Below are positions 16,627-26,957 of a stretch of 64,000 nt of DNA, one piece after another (position 1 is the stretch's first letter; each line of letters starts with the position of its first letter). A program made the position numbers and the translations under genes. The stretch spans positions 62,001 to 126,000 of the forward strand of contig JAKAWG010000003.1 of the NCBI GenBank assembly GCA_021817045.1, given 5' to 3'. The notes beneath the pieces are model-generated. The model was not told where the DNA came from. It saw only the letters and a list, made by a program, of their open reading frames with translations, and searched no databases. The stretch is from Acidobacteriota bacterium (GTDB taxonomy: Bacteria > Acidobacteriota > Terriglobia > UBA7540).

Positions 16627-18888
16627 ATGATCGCGACCACCGACTCTAAGATCGATCGCGTGCGAATCACTCTGCGCGGGGCGGTGCAAGGTGTTGGATT
16701 CCGACCCTTCGTCTATCGCCTGGCCGGGCAGTTGGGGATTCGCGGCTGGGTGCGAAATTCGAGTGAAGGACTGGTCATTGAGGCTGAAGGCGACGAGGCT
16801 CAGCTTCATCGGTTTCTGGCTCGCCTCGAATCGGATCGCCCTGCGGCTGCGGTCGTTATCCAGACGCAGACGACTCGCCTGAATCCGGCCGGCGATGAGA
16901 GGTTTGAAATCATTGCGAGCACAGCCAGCGCTCAGAAGGTGACCAGCATCCTGCCCGATCTCGCCACGTGCAAGGATTGCCTGGCTGAACTGACTGATCA
17001 TTCGAACCCGCGCATCCATTACGCCTTCACGAATTGCACCCATTGCGGCCCGCGCTTCACGATTGTCGAGGACATCCCTTACGACCGCACCCGCACTACG
17101 ATGCGCGGCTTCACGATGTGCGCCGAGTGCGAGCGGGAGTACAACGATCCGGAAGATCGCCGATTCCATGCCCAGCCGAACGCCTGCCCTCGTTGTGGGC
17201 CACGATTGTGGCTCGAACATTCAAAGGGGTCGGCCGAGGCACGATCTGGGATGCTCTCCAGAGAGCCATTTTCCGAGGCGGCGCAAGTCTTGCGGCAAGG
17301 GGGCATCGTCGCCCTGAAAGGCATTGGCGGGTTCCAATTGCTCGTGGACGCCCGAGAGCCCCGTGCCGTGGAGCGTTTGCGGAAGCGCAAGCGGCGCGAG
17401 GCAAAGCCACTCGCGGTGATGATGCCGTCGCTTGAGATGGTGCGCCGATACTGCGAGGTTTCCCCAGACGAGCAGCGGTTACTCGAGTCCCCCGCCGCGC
17501 CCATCGTCCTGTTGAAACCCAATGGCGCGGGGAAGCTAGCCGACAACGTGGCGGGCGTTTCCCCCTATCTTGGCGTGATGCTCCCTTACTCTCCGCTCCA
17601 TTACCTGCTGCTTAGCGAATTTCCTTTTCCCGTCGTCGCGACGAGCGGTAATTCGACGGAAGAGCCGATTGCGATCTCGAACGATGAGGCTCGGGCGCGC
17701 CTGGGCGAAATCGCCGACCTGTTCGTGATGCACGACCGCCCGATTGCGCGGCCATGCGACGATTCGGTTGTCCGGCTTGTGCGCGGCCGTGGAAGCGTCA
17801 TCCGTCGAGCGCGAGGATACGCGCCGCTGCCCGTTTTCGTGGGAAAGAGCTTACCGCCCGTGCTCGCCGTCGGCGGCCATTTGAAAAACACGATAGCCAT
17901 CGCGATTGGCCAGCAGGTTTTCCTGAGCCAGCACGTTGGTGATCTCGATACGCTCGAGGCCCGCGCCGCATTTGAGCGTGCCATCGAAGACATGTGCCGG
18001 CTTTACGATTTTGAACCCCGGCTTGTCGCTTGTGACTTGCACCCGGACTACGCATCGACGCTTTGGGCGCAAGCCTGCGGTTTGCCTGTCGTCGGCGTTC
18101 AGCACCATCACGCCCACGTGGCCGCGTGTGCCGCGGAACAAGGGATCAAGGACGCTTATCTTGGCGTTTCCTGGGACGGAACTGGCTACGGGCTTGATGG
18201 AACGATTTGGGGTGGAGAGTTCTTTCTGGTGCAAGGAGGGCGTTTCGAGCGGGTCGCCCATCTGCGCCCTTTCCGCCTGCCGGGGGGCGAGGCTGCCGTC
18301 CGCGAGTGTTGGCGGTCCGCAGTAAGCTTGCTGCGGGAAGCGGGCGGCAGCGCGTGGCCGGTGCAATTCCCTGGCGAAGGGATTCTGCAGCGAATGCTGG
18401 AGCGCGGTGTGAACTCTCCATGGACGACCAGCGTGGGAAGGCTTTTTGACGGTATTGCGGCGATAGCGGGGGTTGTGCGCACGAACCTGTTCGAGGGGCA
18501 GGCGGCGATGCAACTCGAACAGACGACGAATTCGTTCGTGACCAACCGGTCCTATACGCTGACTTCGAACAGCGGCGTTGGTGATTGGGGCTCGCTAATT
18601 GAGGAAGTCTGCCGCGACATGAAGCGAAGAGAATCTCCGGGCCTGATCTCGGCCAAGTTTCATAATGCTCTGGTGGACTGGATTCTGGCGGTTGCCGAAC
18701 AGGTAGGGGTTCATCAGGTGATCTTGAGCGGCGGAGTTTTCCAGAACGGGTACCTTGTCGGACGATCGGCGGCCCGGTTGGAGGAACGAGGGTACCGGGT
18801 CTATACACACCGGCAGGTACCACCGAACGACGGTGGAATCGCGCTGGGCCAGGCAATCCTGGCAGCCAGCCGCGAGCAAGGAGCGTGA
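16627..18888 (+). CDS. hypF: carbamoyltransferase HypF
   Basis: 753 aa; acylphosphatase-like RITLRGAVQGVGFRPFVYRLA, zinc fingers CKDCLAEL...CTHCGPRFTIV...CAECEREY...CPRCGP, VQHHHAHVAACAAEQG. Confidence 0.97.
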   Translation: MIATTDSKIDRVRITLRGAVQGVGFRPFVYRLAGQLGIRGWVRNSSEGLVIEAEGDEAQLHRFLARLESDRPAAAVVIQTQTTRLNPAGDERFEIIASTASAQKVTSILPDLATCKDCLAELTDHSNPRIHYAFTNCTHCGPRFTIVEDIPYDRTRTTMRGFTMCAECEREYNDPEDRRFHAQPNACPRCGPRLWLEHSKGSAEARSGMLSREPFSEAAQVLRQGGIVALKGIGGFQLLVDAREPRAVERLRKRKRREAKPLAVMMPSLEMVRRYCEVSPDEQRLLESPAAPIVLLKPNGAGKLADNVAGVSPYLGVMLPYSPLHYLLLSEFPFPVVATSGNSTEEPIAISNDEARARLGEIADLFVMHDRPIARPCDDSVVRLVRGRGSVIRRARGYAPLPVFVGKSLPPVLAVGGHLKNTIAIAIGQQVFLSQHVGDLDTLEARAAFERAIEDMCRLYDFEPRLVACDLHPDYASTLWAQACGLPVVGVQHHHAHVAACAAEQGIKDAYLGVSWDGTGYGLDGTIWGGEFFLVQGGRFERVAHLRPFRLPGGEAAVRECWRSAVSLLREAGGSAWPVQFPGEGILQRMLERGVNSPWTTSVGRLFDGIAAIAGVVRTNLFEGQAAMQLEQTTNSFVTNRSYTLTSNSGVGDWGSLIEEVCRDMKRRESPGLISAKFHNALVDWILAVAEQVGVHQVILSGGVFQNGYLVGRSAARLEERGYRVYTHRQVPPNDGGIALGQAILAASREQGA

Positions 18889-18891
18889 GCC

Positions 18892-19212
18892 ATGTGCCTG
18901 GCGGTGCCGGGAAAGGTCGTCAGCATCATCGAAGAGGAGGGCTTGGGCCTGCGCCGCGGCCGAGTCAACTTTGGCGGCGTCGTGAAGGAGGCTTGCCTGG
19001 CTTATACTCCCGAGGCTTCAGTGGGCGACTACGTCCTGGTTCATGTAGGCTTCGCGTTGTCCGTCATTGATGAGCAAGAGGCGCAGAAGATATTTGAGGC
19101 ACTCTCGCAGTTAGAAATGCTGGAAGAAATTGAAAATAACTCGTTGCAACCCTCACCCGGCGAAGCCCGCGCGGCGAGATCCGGCGACCTCCCTCGCGAA
19201 GAACGAAAATGA
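18892..19212 (+). CDS. hypC: HypC/HybG/HupF hydrogenase assembly chaperone
   Basis: 106 aa; [52 protein letters not shown]. Confidence 0.96.
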   Translation: MCLAVPGKVVSIIEEEGLGLRRGRVNFGGVVKEACLAYTPEASVGDYVLVHVGFALSVIDEQEAQKIFEALSQLEMLEEIENNSLQPSPGEARAARSGDLPREERK

Positions 19213-20294
19213 AATTCGTCGATGAATATCGAGATAGCGAGGCGGCGGCGCGCCTTTCACGGTCCATTCGTCAGCGCACTCTCCGCCCCTGGACTTTGAT
19301 GGAGGTGTGCGGAGGCCAAACGCACACCATTGTGAAGAGCGGCTTGCAGGACTTGCTGCCTCCTGAGATTTCGCTGGTACATGGTCCTGGTTGCCCGGTG
19401 TGCGTCACGCCGCTTGAGCTCATTGATAAGGCCATTGGCATTGCCTCGTTTCCTGCAACGATCTTCTGCTCGTTCGGCGACATGATTCGCGTGCCTGGTT
19501 CGTCCAAGAGCCTGTTGGAAGCGAAGGCCGCGGGCGCTGACGTGCGAGTGGTTTATTCGCCGCTGGATGCGCTCCGGCTGGCGCGTTTGAATCCGGCGCG
19601 GGAAGTGGTCTTTTTCGCAGTGGGCTTTGAGACAACCGCTCCCGCGAATGCCATGGCGGTGTGGCAGGCGGAGCGCGAGGGCATTCGCAATTTTTCCATC
19701 CTGGTTGCGCACGTCCTGGTTCCCCCGGCTATGGAAGCTATCCTCGGTTCGGAGAACTGCCGCATCAATGCTTTTCTCGCCGCCGGCCACGTCTGCACGG
19801 TCATGGGATACGAAGAATACGTGCCCATCAGCCGGCGCTGGCGCGTTCCCATCGTCGTGACAGGATTTGAACCGCTTGACTTGCTAGAAGGCATCGATAT
19901 GGCGGTGGCGCAACTGGAGGACGGACGCTCCGAAGTGGAGAACCAATATTCGCGAGCTGTCCGGAGGGAAGGGAACCGGCATGCCCAGCAGCGAATCGCG
20001 GAAGTGTTTGAAGTAAGCCACCGGAAATGGCGCGGAATCGGCGAAATCCCATCCGGCGGGTTGCGCCTTCGCGATCGGTTCCGGGATTTTGATGCTGAGG
20101 TCAAGTTCCCGACCGAGGCTGCCCCCGTGGAGGAAGCGAAGGAGTGCATCAGCGGCCTTGTACTTCAGGGAATCCGCAAGCCGAGGGATTGCCCTGCGTT
20201 TGGCACGCGCTGCACGCCGGAAACACCGCTCGGCGCACCGATGGTTTCCTCGGAGGGCGCCTGCGCTGCTTATTATCATTACCGGAAGGCGTAA
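19209..20294 (+). CDS. hypD: hydrogenase formation protein HypD
   Basis: 361 aa; [50 protein letters not shown]. Confidence 0.97.
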   Translation: MKFVDEYRDSEAAARLSRSIRQRTLRPWTLMEVCGGQTHTIVKSGLQDLLPPEISLVHGPGCPVCVTPLELIDKAIGIASFPATIFCSFGDMIRVPGSSKSLLEAKAAGADVRVVYSPLDALRLARLNPAREVVFFAVGFETTAPANAMAVWQAEREGIRNFSILVAHVLVPPAMEAILGSENCRINAFLAAGHVCTVMGYEEYVPISRRWRVPIVVTGFEPLDLLEGIDMAVAQLEDGRSEVENQYSRAVRREGNRHAQQRIAEVFEVSHRKWRGIGEIPSGGLRLRDRFRDFDAEVKFPTEAAPVEEAKECISGLVLQGIRKPRDCPAFGTRCTPETPLGAPMVSSEGACAAYYHYRKA

Positions 20295-20297
20295 ACG

Positions 20298-21344
20298 ATG
20301 ACCCAATTCAAACCCGCCTGTCCGTTGCCGGCTGCCACCGGAGAGACCGTGTTGCTCGCGCATGGCGGGGGTGGCAAACTCACGCGCCAGCTTATCGAAA
20401 ACCTCTTTCTTCCGGTGTTTGGATGCGCGGCTCTTGAAGCACGGCATGACGGCGCCCGGCTGCAGGTAAATGGCGCTCGTGTTGCCTTTTCTACCGACTC
20501 CTATGTTGTGCGACCGCTCGTGTTTCCGGGCGGCAACATCGGCGATTTGGCCGTGAATGGAACCGTGAACGACCTTGCTATGTGCGGAGCGCGCCCGCTG
20601 TATTTGAGTGCCGGCTTTATTCTGGAAGAGGGTCTGCCGATGGTGACGTTGCGGACCGTGGTCGCCTCCATGCGTCAGTGCGCGGAACGGGCGAATGTGG
20701 ACCTTGTCACCGGGGACACCAAGGTGGTCGATCGCGGCAAGGGCGACGGCATTTTCATAAATACGGCGGGAATTGGCATTGTGGAAACCGCGCTTGAGAT
20801 CGAGCCGGCATCGGTGCGACCAGGCGACTCGGTCGTCGTGAGCGGCAGTCTTGGGGCCCACGGAGTGGCGATTCTTTCGGTCCGGGAAGGGCTTGAGTTC
20901 GAGTCCTTCATCGCGAGCGACACGGCTCCCTTGTGGGAGCCCGTGGACGCGCTGCTTCAAGCCGGAATCGAGCTGCATTGCCTGCGCGATTTGACCCGCG
21001 GAGGGCTTTCCTCCGCTCTCAACGAAATCGCCGGAGCGGCGGGTGTGGGCGTCACGATTGATGAGGCGTCAGTGCCGGTTTCGGAACCGGTTCGCGGCGC
21101 GTGTGAGATTCTTGGGCTTGACCCGCTCTACGTCGCTAACGAAGGGCGGTTCGCGGCGTTTCTCCCGGCACGCGAAGCGGAGCGCTCCGTGGAGCGACTG
21201 CGCCAGTTTCCGATTTGCGCTGGTGCAGCTTGCGTAGGGCGAGTCGAAGCAGATCATGCTGGTACCGTTTCCCTGAATAGTCGCATCGGGGGCCGGCGGG
21301 TGCTGGACATGCTCAGCGGTGAGCAGCTACCGAGAATTTGCTAA
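20298..21344 (+). CDS. hypE: hydrogenase expression/formation protein HypE
   Basis: 348 aa; [56 protein letters not shown]; ends in the required ...PRIC C-terminus. Confidence 0.97.
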   Translation: MTQFKPACPLPAATGETVLLAHGGGGKLTRQLIENLFLPVFGCAALEARHDGARLQVNGARVAFSTDSYVVRPLVFPGGNIGDLAVNGTVNDLAMCGARPLYLSAGFILEEGLPMVTLRTVVASMRQCAERANVDLVTGDTKVVDRGKGDGIFINTAGIGIVETALEIEPASVRPGDSVVVSGSLGAHGVAILSVREGLEFESFIASDTAPLWEPVDALLQAGIELHCLRDLTRGGLSSALNEIAGAAGVGVTIDEASVPVSEPVRGACEILGLDPLYVANEGRFAAFLPAREAERSVERLRQFPICAGAACVGRVEADHAGTVSLNSRIGGRRVLDMLSGEQLPRIC

Positions 21345-21484
21345 TTCCGGCTTTAGGGAGGCTGCGAAAAAACTGTCTCATTTGTCTCCACTGTCTCACG
21401 GCGTTATGACAGGATGATCATGATGAAGTTGTACCTTGTGACGGAAATGTATGAAGGCCTTAGCCATCCGCCAGCGGATATGGG

Positions 21485-21557
21485 GTGCGGCGGCTTGCCG
21501 CCGCACGGCGGGCCGAAAGCAAGCCTCCGGCACAAGAAAGCGGGAGCAAGCTCCCGC
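21485..21557. repeat. three consecutive short palindromes with 2-nt centres
   Basis: GTGCGGCGGC-TT-GCCGCCGCAC (21485-21506), degenerate GCCGaaaGC-AA-GCctcCGGC, GCGGGAGC-AA-GCTCCCGC (21540-21557). Confidence 0.75.
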
Positions 21558-21763
21558 ACTCCAAATGGCTCTCACCATGCCGCGGGCTCATGCACTGCTC
21601 AGAGGGTGACGCGACCGTGGCCAGCGAGTGTCTGCGTACGCACGGTGGGTCTTGGGGGTCAGAGAGCTTTGCCAGGGAGTCAGTTGGGATGCGCGAAGTA
21701 AAAAAAGATGGTTTATTGAGAAACAAATTGCCTTCAGCTCCTTGAAAACAAAGGATCATTAGA

Positions 21764-21827
21764 GGAACAATTTCCCTGAATCCTTGTATATCGCTGAATC
21801 TAAACGGGTAATTGTTGAAATTGTTCC
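21764..21827. promoter_or_regulatory. perfect 11-bp inverted repeat upstream of the hydrogenase operon
   Basis: GGAACAATTTC (21764-21774) and GAAATTGTTCC (21817-21827), 42-bp spacer, about 100 bp upstream of the beta subunit start. Confidence 0.45.
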
Positions 21828-21930
21828 GCGAGGTTAAAGTTGCAGAAAACAGGTCAGTTAGCGCAAAAATCGGGCGAAAAACCGAATTGTTTTTTCAATT
21901 TCCGCCATCTCAAGGAGAGAGTTACCGACT

Positions 21931-23112
21931 ATGAATGGCGAGCCTGCGACAACCGGCCGTCAATTCGTTATCGAGCGCGAACACTTTGACCAGCTCTTCG
22001 AGTTGCTAGCTCGGAAGGGTTACCGGGTCGTTGGACCGCGAATCCGGGATGGCGCGATTGTCTACGATCAGGTGAACTCAGCCGCTGACTTGCCTGCGGG
22101 CTGGACAGAAGAACAGGAAGGCGGAAAGTATCGACTGAAAAGGCGCGAGGACGAAGCGCTGTTCGGCTACGCGGTGGGACCGCATTCCTGGAAGAAATTT
22201 CTGCACCCCCCAAACGTCCGTCTGTGGCAGGCCATGCGCAAAGAGGGCAGCCTGGAGGTCCAGGAAGAAAAGCAGGAGGTCCCGAAAACGGCGTTTATCG
22301 GGGCGAGGTCGTGCGAGCTTCATGCGATCGCCGTGCAAGACCGAGTCTTTATGAACGGTCCATACCTGGACACGTCCTACAGGTTGCGCCGGGACAGTGT
22401 GTTTATCGTTGCCGTGAATTGTGGTTGCGCCGGGGGAACCTGTTTCTGCGTTTCCATGAATACGGGACCCAAGGCGACGTCAGGATTCGATCTTGTCTTA
22501 ACGGAGGCGCTTGAGGAGGGGCGTCATTATTTTGTAGCGGAGTCCGGCACCGAAACGGGTGCAGCCGTTCTGGCAGAGCTTTCGCAGCGTCCCGCCGAGG
22601 ACAGGGAAATACGCTCAGCGGAAGAGGTTGTGGCGCGGACCGCTGGCCAAATGGGCCGGACGATGGACGTGTCGGATATCAAGGGCCTTCTTTACGCTAA
22701 CTACGAGCATCCCCGCTGGGACAATGTGGCGGCGCGCTGCTTGACCTGCGGCAATTGTACCTCGGTCTGTCCCACGTGCTTCTGCACCACGGTCGAAGAC
22801 GTCACTGACCTTAGCGGCCAGAAAGCCGAGCGCTGGCAGAAGTGGGACTCCTGCTTTACGATGGATTTCTCTTACATCCACGGCGGAAGCGTCCGCAGCA
22901 CTCCCAAGGCGCGTTACCGCCAATGGATGACTCACAAACTCGCCACGTGGATTGACCAATTCGGCACATCCGGCTGCGTCGGCTGTGGGCGATGCATCAC
23001 TTGGTGTCCGGTGGCCATTGATATTACGGAAGAAGTTCGTGCGATCCGGGAGTCAGATTTCCGGCGCACCAAGAGGGATCGCCATGGAGACACTGGAACG
23101 GATAGTGGCTGA
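21931..23112 (+). CDS. NiFe hydrogenase/sulfhydrogenase beta subunit (4Fe-4S dicluster)
   Basis: 393 aa; [43 protein letters not shown]; operon context. Confidence 0.9.
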   Translation: MNGEPATTGRQFVIEREHFDQLFELLARKGYRVVGPRIRDGAIVYDQVNSAADLPAGWTEEQEGGKYRLKRREDEALFGYAVGPHSWKKFLHPPNVRLWQAMRKEGSLEVQEEKQEVPKTAFIGARSCELHAIAVQDRVFMNGPYLDTSYRLRRDSVFIVAVNCGCAGGTCFCVSMNTGPKATSGFDLVLTEALEEGRHYFVAESGTETGAAVLAELSQRPAEDREIRSAEEVVARTAGQMGRTMDVSDIKGLLYANYEHPRWDNVAARCLTCGNCTSVCPTCFCTTVEDVTDLSGQKAERWQKWDSCFTMDFSYIHGGSVRSTPKARYRQWMTHKLATWIDQFGTSGCVGCGRCITWCPVAIDITEEVRAIRESDFRRTKRDRHGDTGTDSG

Positions 23113-23536
23113 ACATCCTTTTGCCAAAGGGTTGAAGGACAGAGACGTGAAATTGATGGTCGGGTGCGCGTCGAACGTGCGCTTTGACGCTGGAGAGACC
23201 ATTTTTCGGGAGGGGGAAGAAGCCAAGCAGTTTTACCTGCTTCGCCAGGGTCGAGTGGCGCTCGAGATGTTTGCCGCGCCGCGGGGACCGATTACGATAA
23301 TGACCCTCGAGGACGGCGAAGTGCTTGGCTGGTCGTGGCTTTTTCCGCCGTATCGCTGGAAGTTCGATGCGCGGGCGCTTGAACTGACGCGAGCCATCGC
23401 CCTCGACGCCGAATGCCTCCGCAACAAATGCGAGCAGGACCATGACCTCGGCTACGAATTACTCAAGCGATTCGCTTTGATGATCGAGCAGCGGTTGCAG
23501 GCCACCCGCTTTCAATTACTTAATGTCTATGCCTAG
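23084..23536 (+). CDS. cyclic nucleotide-binding (CNB/CAP_ED-like) domain protein without a DNA-binding domain
   Basis: 150 aa from ATG 23084 inside the beta gene; [41 protein letters not shown]-type CNB fold sequence, [22 protein letters not shown]; ends at [13 protein letters not shown] with no HTH. Confidence 0.85.
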   Translation: METLERIVAEHPFAKGLKDRDVKLMVGCASNVRFDAGETIFREGEEAKQFYLLRQGRVALEMFAAPRGPITIMTLEDGEVLGWSWLFPPYRWKFDARALELTRAIALDAECLRNKCEQDHDLGYELLKRFALMIEQRLQATRFQLLNVYA

Positions 23537-24353
23537 CGCGCATCCCATGGTTCCGCTTCCCTGCAGCGTGCGTCGGATTCAACGAGAGACCCACGATACC
23601 TTCAGTGTGGAACTGAGTCCGGGGCACGAGTTCCCTTTCGTAGCGGGCCAGTTCAACATGCTTTACTGGTTCGGAGTGGGCGAGGTCGCTATTTCGATCA
23701 GCGGTGACCCAACCAAACCCGGCCGGCTTACGCATACGATCCGGTCGGTCGGAAGTGTGACGCAAGGGTTGCAGAAGCTGAAACCGGGCGACGTGCTTGG
23801 GGTGCGAGGACCCTTTGGGAAGGGTTGGCCCGTGGAGACGGCAGCAGGCGGCGACCTGATGTTTGTGGCGGGAGGCGTTGGACTGGCGCCGCTTCGCCCC
23901 GCCATCTACTACGTGCTTGCCAATCGAAAGCGCTATGGAAGGGTCGTTCTTCTGTACGGAGCCCGGACGCCCGCCGATATTCTTTACAAGCAAGAGCTTG
24001 AGCGGTGGCGGGCGCGTTTTGACCTCCAGGTGCATGTCACCGTGGACCATGGCACGGGCGGATGGCAAGGCAGGGTCGGGGTAGTCACAAGCCTGATCTC
24101 CAAACCCGACTTCGATCCCGGCAGCACCACGGTGATGATCTGCGGGCCCGAAGTGATGATGCGATTCACGGAGGCGGAACTGGAAAAGCGCGAACTGCCC
24201 CCACAAAACATTTACATCTCCGTGGAGCGGAACATGAAGTGCGCCCTCGGGCTCTGCGGCCATTGCCAGTTTGGGCCAACTTTCATCTGCAAGGACGGGC
24301 CGGTGTTCCCTTACGAGAGCCTACGGCGCTTCCTGGCCATTCGGGAGGTTTGA
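23523..24353 (+). CDS. FAD/NAD(P)-binding hydrogenase gamma subunit
   Basis: 276 aa; [85 protein letters not shown]. Confidence 0.92.
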   Translation: MSMPSAHPMVPLPCSVRRIQRETHDTFSVELSPGHEFPFVAGQFNMLYWFGVGEVAISISGDPTKPGRLTHTIRSVGSVTQGLQKLKPGDVLGVRGPFGKGWPVETAAGGDLMFVAGGVGLAPLRPAIYYVLANRKRYGRVVLLYGARTPADILYKQELERWRARFDLQVHVTVDHGTGGWQGRVGVVTSLISKPDFDPGSTTVMICGPEVMMRFTEAELEKRELPPQNIYISVERNMKCALGLCGHCQFGPTFICKDGPVFPYESLRRFLAIREV

Positions 24354-24354
24354 A

Positions 24355-25128
24355 GTGCCGCAAAAGCCCAAGGTGGCTGTCTGGAAGTTCGCGTCCTGTG
24401 ACGGCTGCCAGTTGACCTTGCTTGACTGCGAGGATGAACTCCTTGCCCTGGCCGGCGAAGTGGAGATTGCCAATTTTGCAGAGGCCTCGCGCGCTATCGC
24501 AAAGGGGCCCTACGATCTCTCGCTTGTGGAAGGTTCCATTACAACGCCGCACGACGCGGAGCGCATTCACCAGATAAGAAGAGCCTCGAAATTCCTCGTG
24601 ACCATCGGAGCGTGCGCCACAGCCGGCGGCATCCAGGCTCTGCGCAATTTCCGGAACGTCAACGAATTCATATCCATCGTCTATGCGACGCCCTCGTACA
24701 TTGAAACGCTCAGCAAATCGACGCCAATTGCGGAGCACGTCCCGGTAGACTTCGAACTTCGCGGCTGTCCCATCGACAAAGGACAACTTCTGGAAGTGAT
24801 CAGCGCCTTTCTCAACGGTCGGAAACCTAATACGCCGCGGCACAGCGTCTGCATTGAGTGCAAGCGCCGCGGCGTCGTTTGTGTGATGGTGGCGCACGGT
24901 ACAGCTTGCCTCGGACCGGTGACGCAAGATGGTTGCGGGGTGATTTGCCCAGGATGCCAGCGCGGTTGCTACGGCTGTTTCGGCCCCAAAGAGACTCCGA
25001 ACACCAGATCTTTGAGCGGCTGGTTTGGCGACCTTGGGATGAAAGAGCAGGAGATCGTCCGGGTTTTCCGCACGTTCAACGCGGGGGCGGAGCCGTTTCG
25101 CAGGGAGAGCGAGGCGCATGAGCACTAG
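24355..25128 (+). CDS. NiFe hydrogenase small (delta) subunit
   Basis: GTG start 24355; [71 protein letters not shown]. Confidence 0.92.
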   Translation: MPQKPKVAVWKFASCDGCQLTLLDCEDELLALAGEVEIANFAEASRAIAKGPYDLSLVEGSITTPHDAERIHQIRRASKFLVTIGACATAGGIQALRNFRNVNEFISIVYATPSYIETLSKSTPIAEHVPVDFELRGCPIDKGQLLEVISAFLNGRKPNTPRHSVCIECKRRGVVCVMVAHGTACLGPVTQDGCGVICPGCQRGCYGCFGPKETPNTRSLSGWFGDLGMKEQEIVRVFRTFNAGAEPFRRESEAHEH

Positions 25129-26410
25129 AACCTTTAAGGTAGATTACCTGGCGCGGGTCGAGGGTGAGGGCGGCTTGTACGTGAAGGTCAAGGGAGACAG
25201 CGTCCTTGATGTCAGGCTCAACATTTTCGAGCCTCCGCGCTTCTTCGAAGCTTTCCTGCGCGGTCGTAACTTCCGTGAAGCTCCAGACATTACGGCCCGC
25301 ATCTGCGGCATCTGCCCGGTTGCTTATCAAATGAGCTCCGTCCACGCGATGGAGGATGCCTGTGGTGTGAAGGTTGAAGGGCCGTTGCGGGCGTTGCGCC
25401 GCCTCATCTACTGCGGAGAATGGATCGAAAGCCACTCGCTCCACATCTATATGCTGCACGCCCCCGACTTCCTGGGATACCCCGATGCGATCCAGATGGC
25501 CAAGGATCATGCGGACGTTGTCCAGCGAGGTCTGCGGCTGAAAAAGACGGGAAACGAGATCCTCAGTTTTCTCGGCGGAAGAGCAATTCATCCGGTCAAT
25601 GTTCGTATCGGGGGCTTTTACAAGGTGCCGGAAAAGCGCGATTTCGAGCCGCTCGTCGAATCCCTTAAATGGGCGCGAGATGCCGCGCGCGAGACAGTGC
25701 TTTGGACAGGCCGCCTTCCCTTTCCGGAGTTTGAGCGGGACTACGACTTTGTTGCGCTCCAACATCCCGAAGAGTACCCCTTTAACGAAGGGCGAGTGGT
25801 CTCAAATCGAGGGCTCAACATCAACCCGCGGGCCTACGAAGACAATTTCGCGGAAGTGCACGTGCCTTACTCGACCGCGCTTCACTCCGTGCTGAAGGGT
25901 CATGGCAGCTACTTGGTCGGCCCTCTCGCGAGGTATAACCTGAACTTTGAACGGCTCTCGCCTTTGGCCCAGGAAACGGCGCGGGAGGCTAGCCTCGCGT
26001 CCACGTGCCGGAACCCGTTCCAGAGCATCGTCGTCCGTAGTGTCGAGGTTCTTCAAGCGTGTGATGAAGCTCTGCGCATCGTGGACCAGTATGAAAGGCC
26101 AGATCGGCCTTTTGTCGACGTTCAGCCCCGTGCCACCACGGGGTACGGCTGCACCGAAGCGCCGCGGGGACTTCTTTACCATCGCTACCGGCTGGATGAC
26201 AAGGGGACGATACTCGACGCCAAGATTGTGCCTCCGACTTCGCAGAATCAGAAGGCCATCGAGGATGACCTCCGCCGCTTCGTCGGAAAATACCTGAGCC
26301 TCCCGCAGGAAACGCTCGGGTTGCAGTGCGAGCAGGCCATCCGCAACTACGATCCGTGTATTTCCTGCTCGGCCCATTTCTTGAAACTCAGCCTGGATCG
26401 CCAGCCGTAA
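25118..26410 (+). CDS. NiFe hydrogenase large (alpha) subunit, group 3-like
   Basis: 430 aa; L1 motif [24 protein letters not shown]2 motif [21 protein letters not shown] with a cleavable C-terminal peptide. Confidence 0.95.
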   Translation: MSTRTFKVDYLARVEGEGGLYVKVKGDSVLDVRLNIFEPPRFFEAFLRGRNFREAPDITARICGICPVAYQMSSVHAMEDACGVKVEGPLRALRRLIYCGEWIESHSLHIYMLHAPDFLGYPDAIQMAKDHADVVQRGLRLKKTGNEILSFLGGRAIHPVNVRIGGFYKVPEKRDFEPLVESLKWARDAARETVLWTGRLPFPEFERDYDFVALQHPEEYPFNEGRVVSNRGLNINPRAYEDNFAEVHVPYSTALHSVLKGHGSYLVGPLARYNLNFERLSPLAQETAREASLASTCRNPFQSIVVRSVEVLQACDEALRIVDQYERPDRPFVDVQPRATTGYGCTEAPRGLLYHRYRLDDKGTILDAKIVPPTSQNQKAIEDDLRRFVGKYLSLPQETLGLQCEQAIRNYDPCISCSAHFLKLSLDRQP

Positions 26411-26417
26411 CGAAAGT

Positions 26418-26933
26418 GTGATCTTGCAATCACCGGCAAGCCCGAAGGTGCTGGTTATCGGGATTGGCAACGACTATCGCGGCGACGATGGGGCGGGGCT
26501 GCTTGTGGCTCGACAACTGCGAGAACGGGTGCCGTCTGCAGTGACGGTCGCGGAGCAGGGGGGCGAAGGGGCTCGCTTGCTCGAATCCTGGCGAGATGCG
26601 GAACAGGTTTATATCGTCGATGCCGTTCGGTCCCGGGCCCGCCCCGGGACAATTCACCGCTTTGACGCAGGGCTTCATCCTTTGCCCGCGCCTCTGTTCC
26701 GGGATTCAACTCACGCGTTTGGCCTGGCGGAAGCCGTCGAATTGGGACGCGCAATGAACCAACTGCCTGCGAGCTTGACCATCTACGGTATCGAAGGGAA
26801 GCGGTTCGAACGCGGCGCAGCGCTTTCGCCCGAGGTTCTTACCGCGTCGGAAGAGCTTGTCAAAGAGATTTTGGAAAACATCAGGCGGCTCTTCTTGCCT
26901 CTTGAAGCCGAAGGTGGGCTTCAATACAATTAA
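26418..26933 (+). CDS. hydrogenase maturation protease
   Basis: 171 aa; VLVIGIGNDYRGDDGAGLLVARQLRERVP, VYIVDAVRSRARPGTIHRFD, HAFGLAEAVELGR. Confidence 0.93.
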   Translation: MILQSPASPKVLVIGIGNDYRGDDGAGLLVARQLRERVPSAVTVAEQGGEGARLLESWRDAEQVYIVDAVRSRARPGTIHRFDAGLHPLPAPLFRDSTHAFGLAEAVELGRAMNQLPASLTIYGIEGKRFERGAALSPEVLTASEELVKEILENIRRLFLPLEAEGGLQYN

Positions 26934-26957
26934 GGCGAGGAGAGTTCAATCCCTGCC

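Noticed and set aside
22952-23083. N-terminal extension of the CNB ORF
   Set aside because: Lies wholly within the beta subunit frame; CNB-like sequence begins at ATG 23084.
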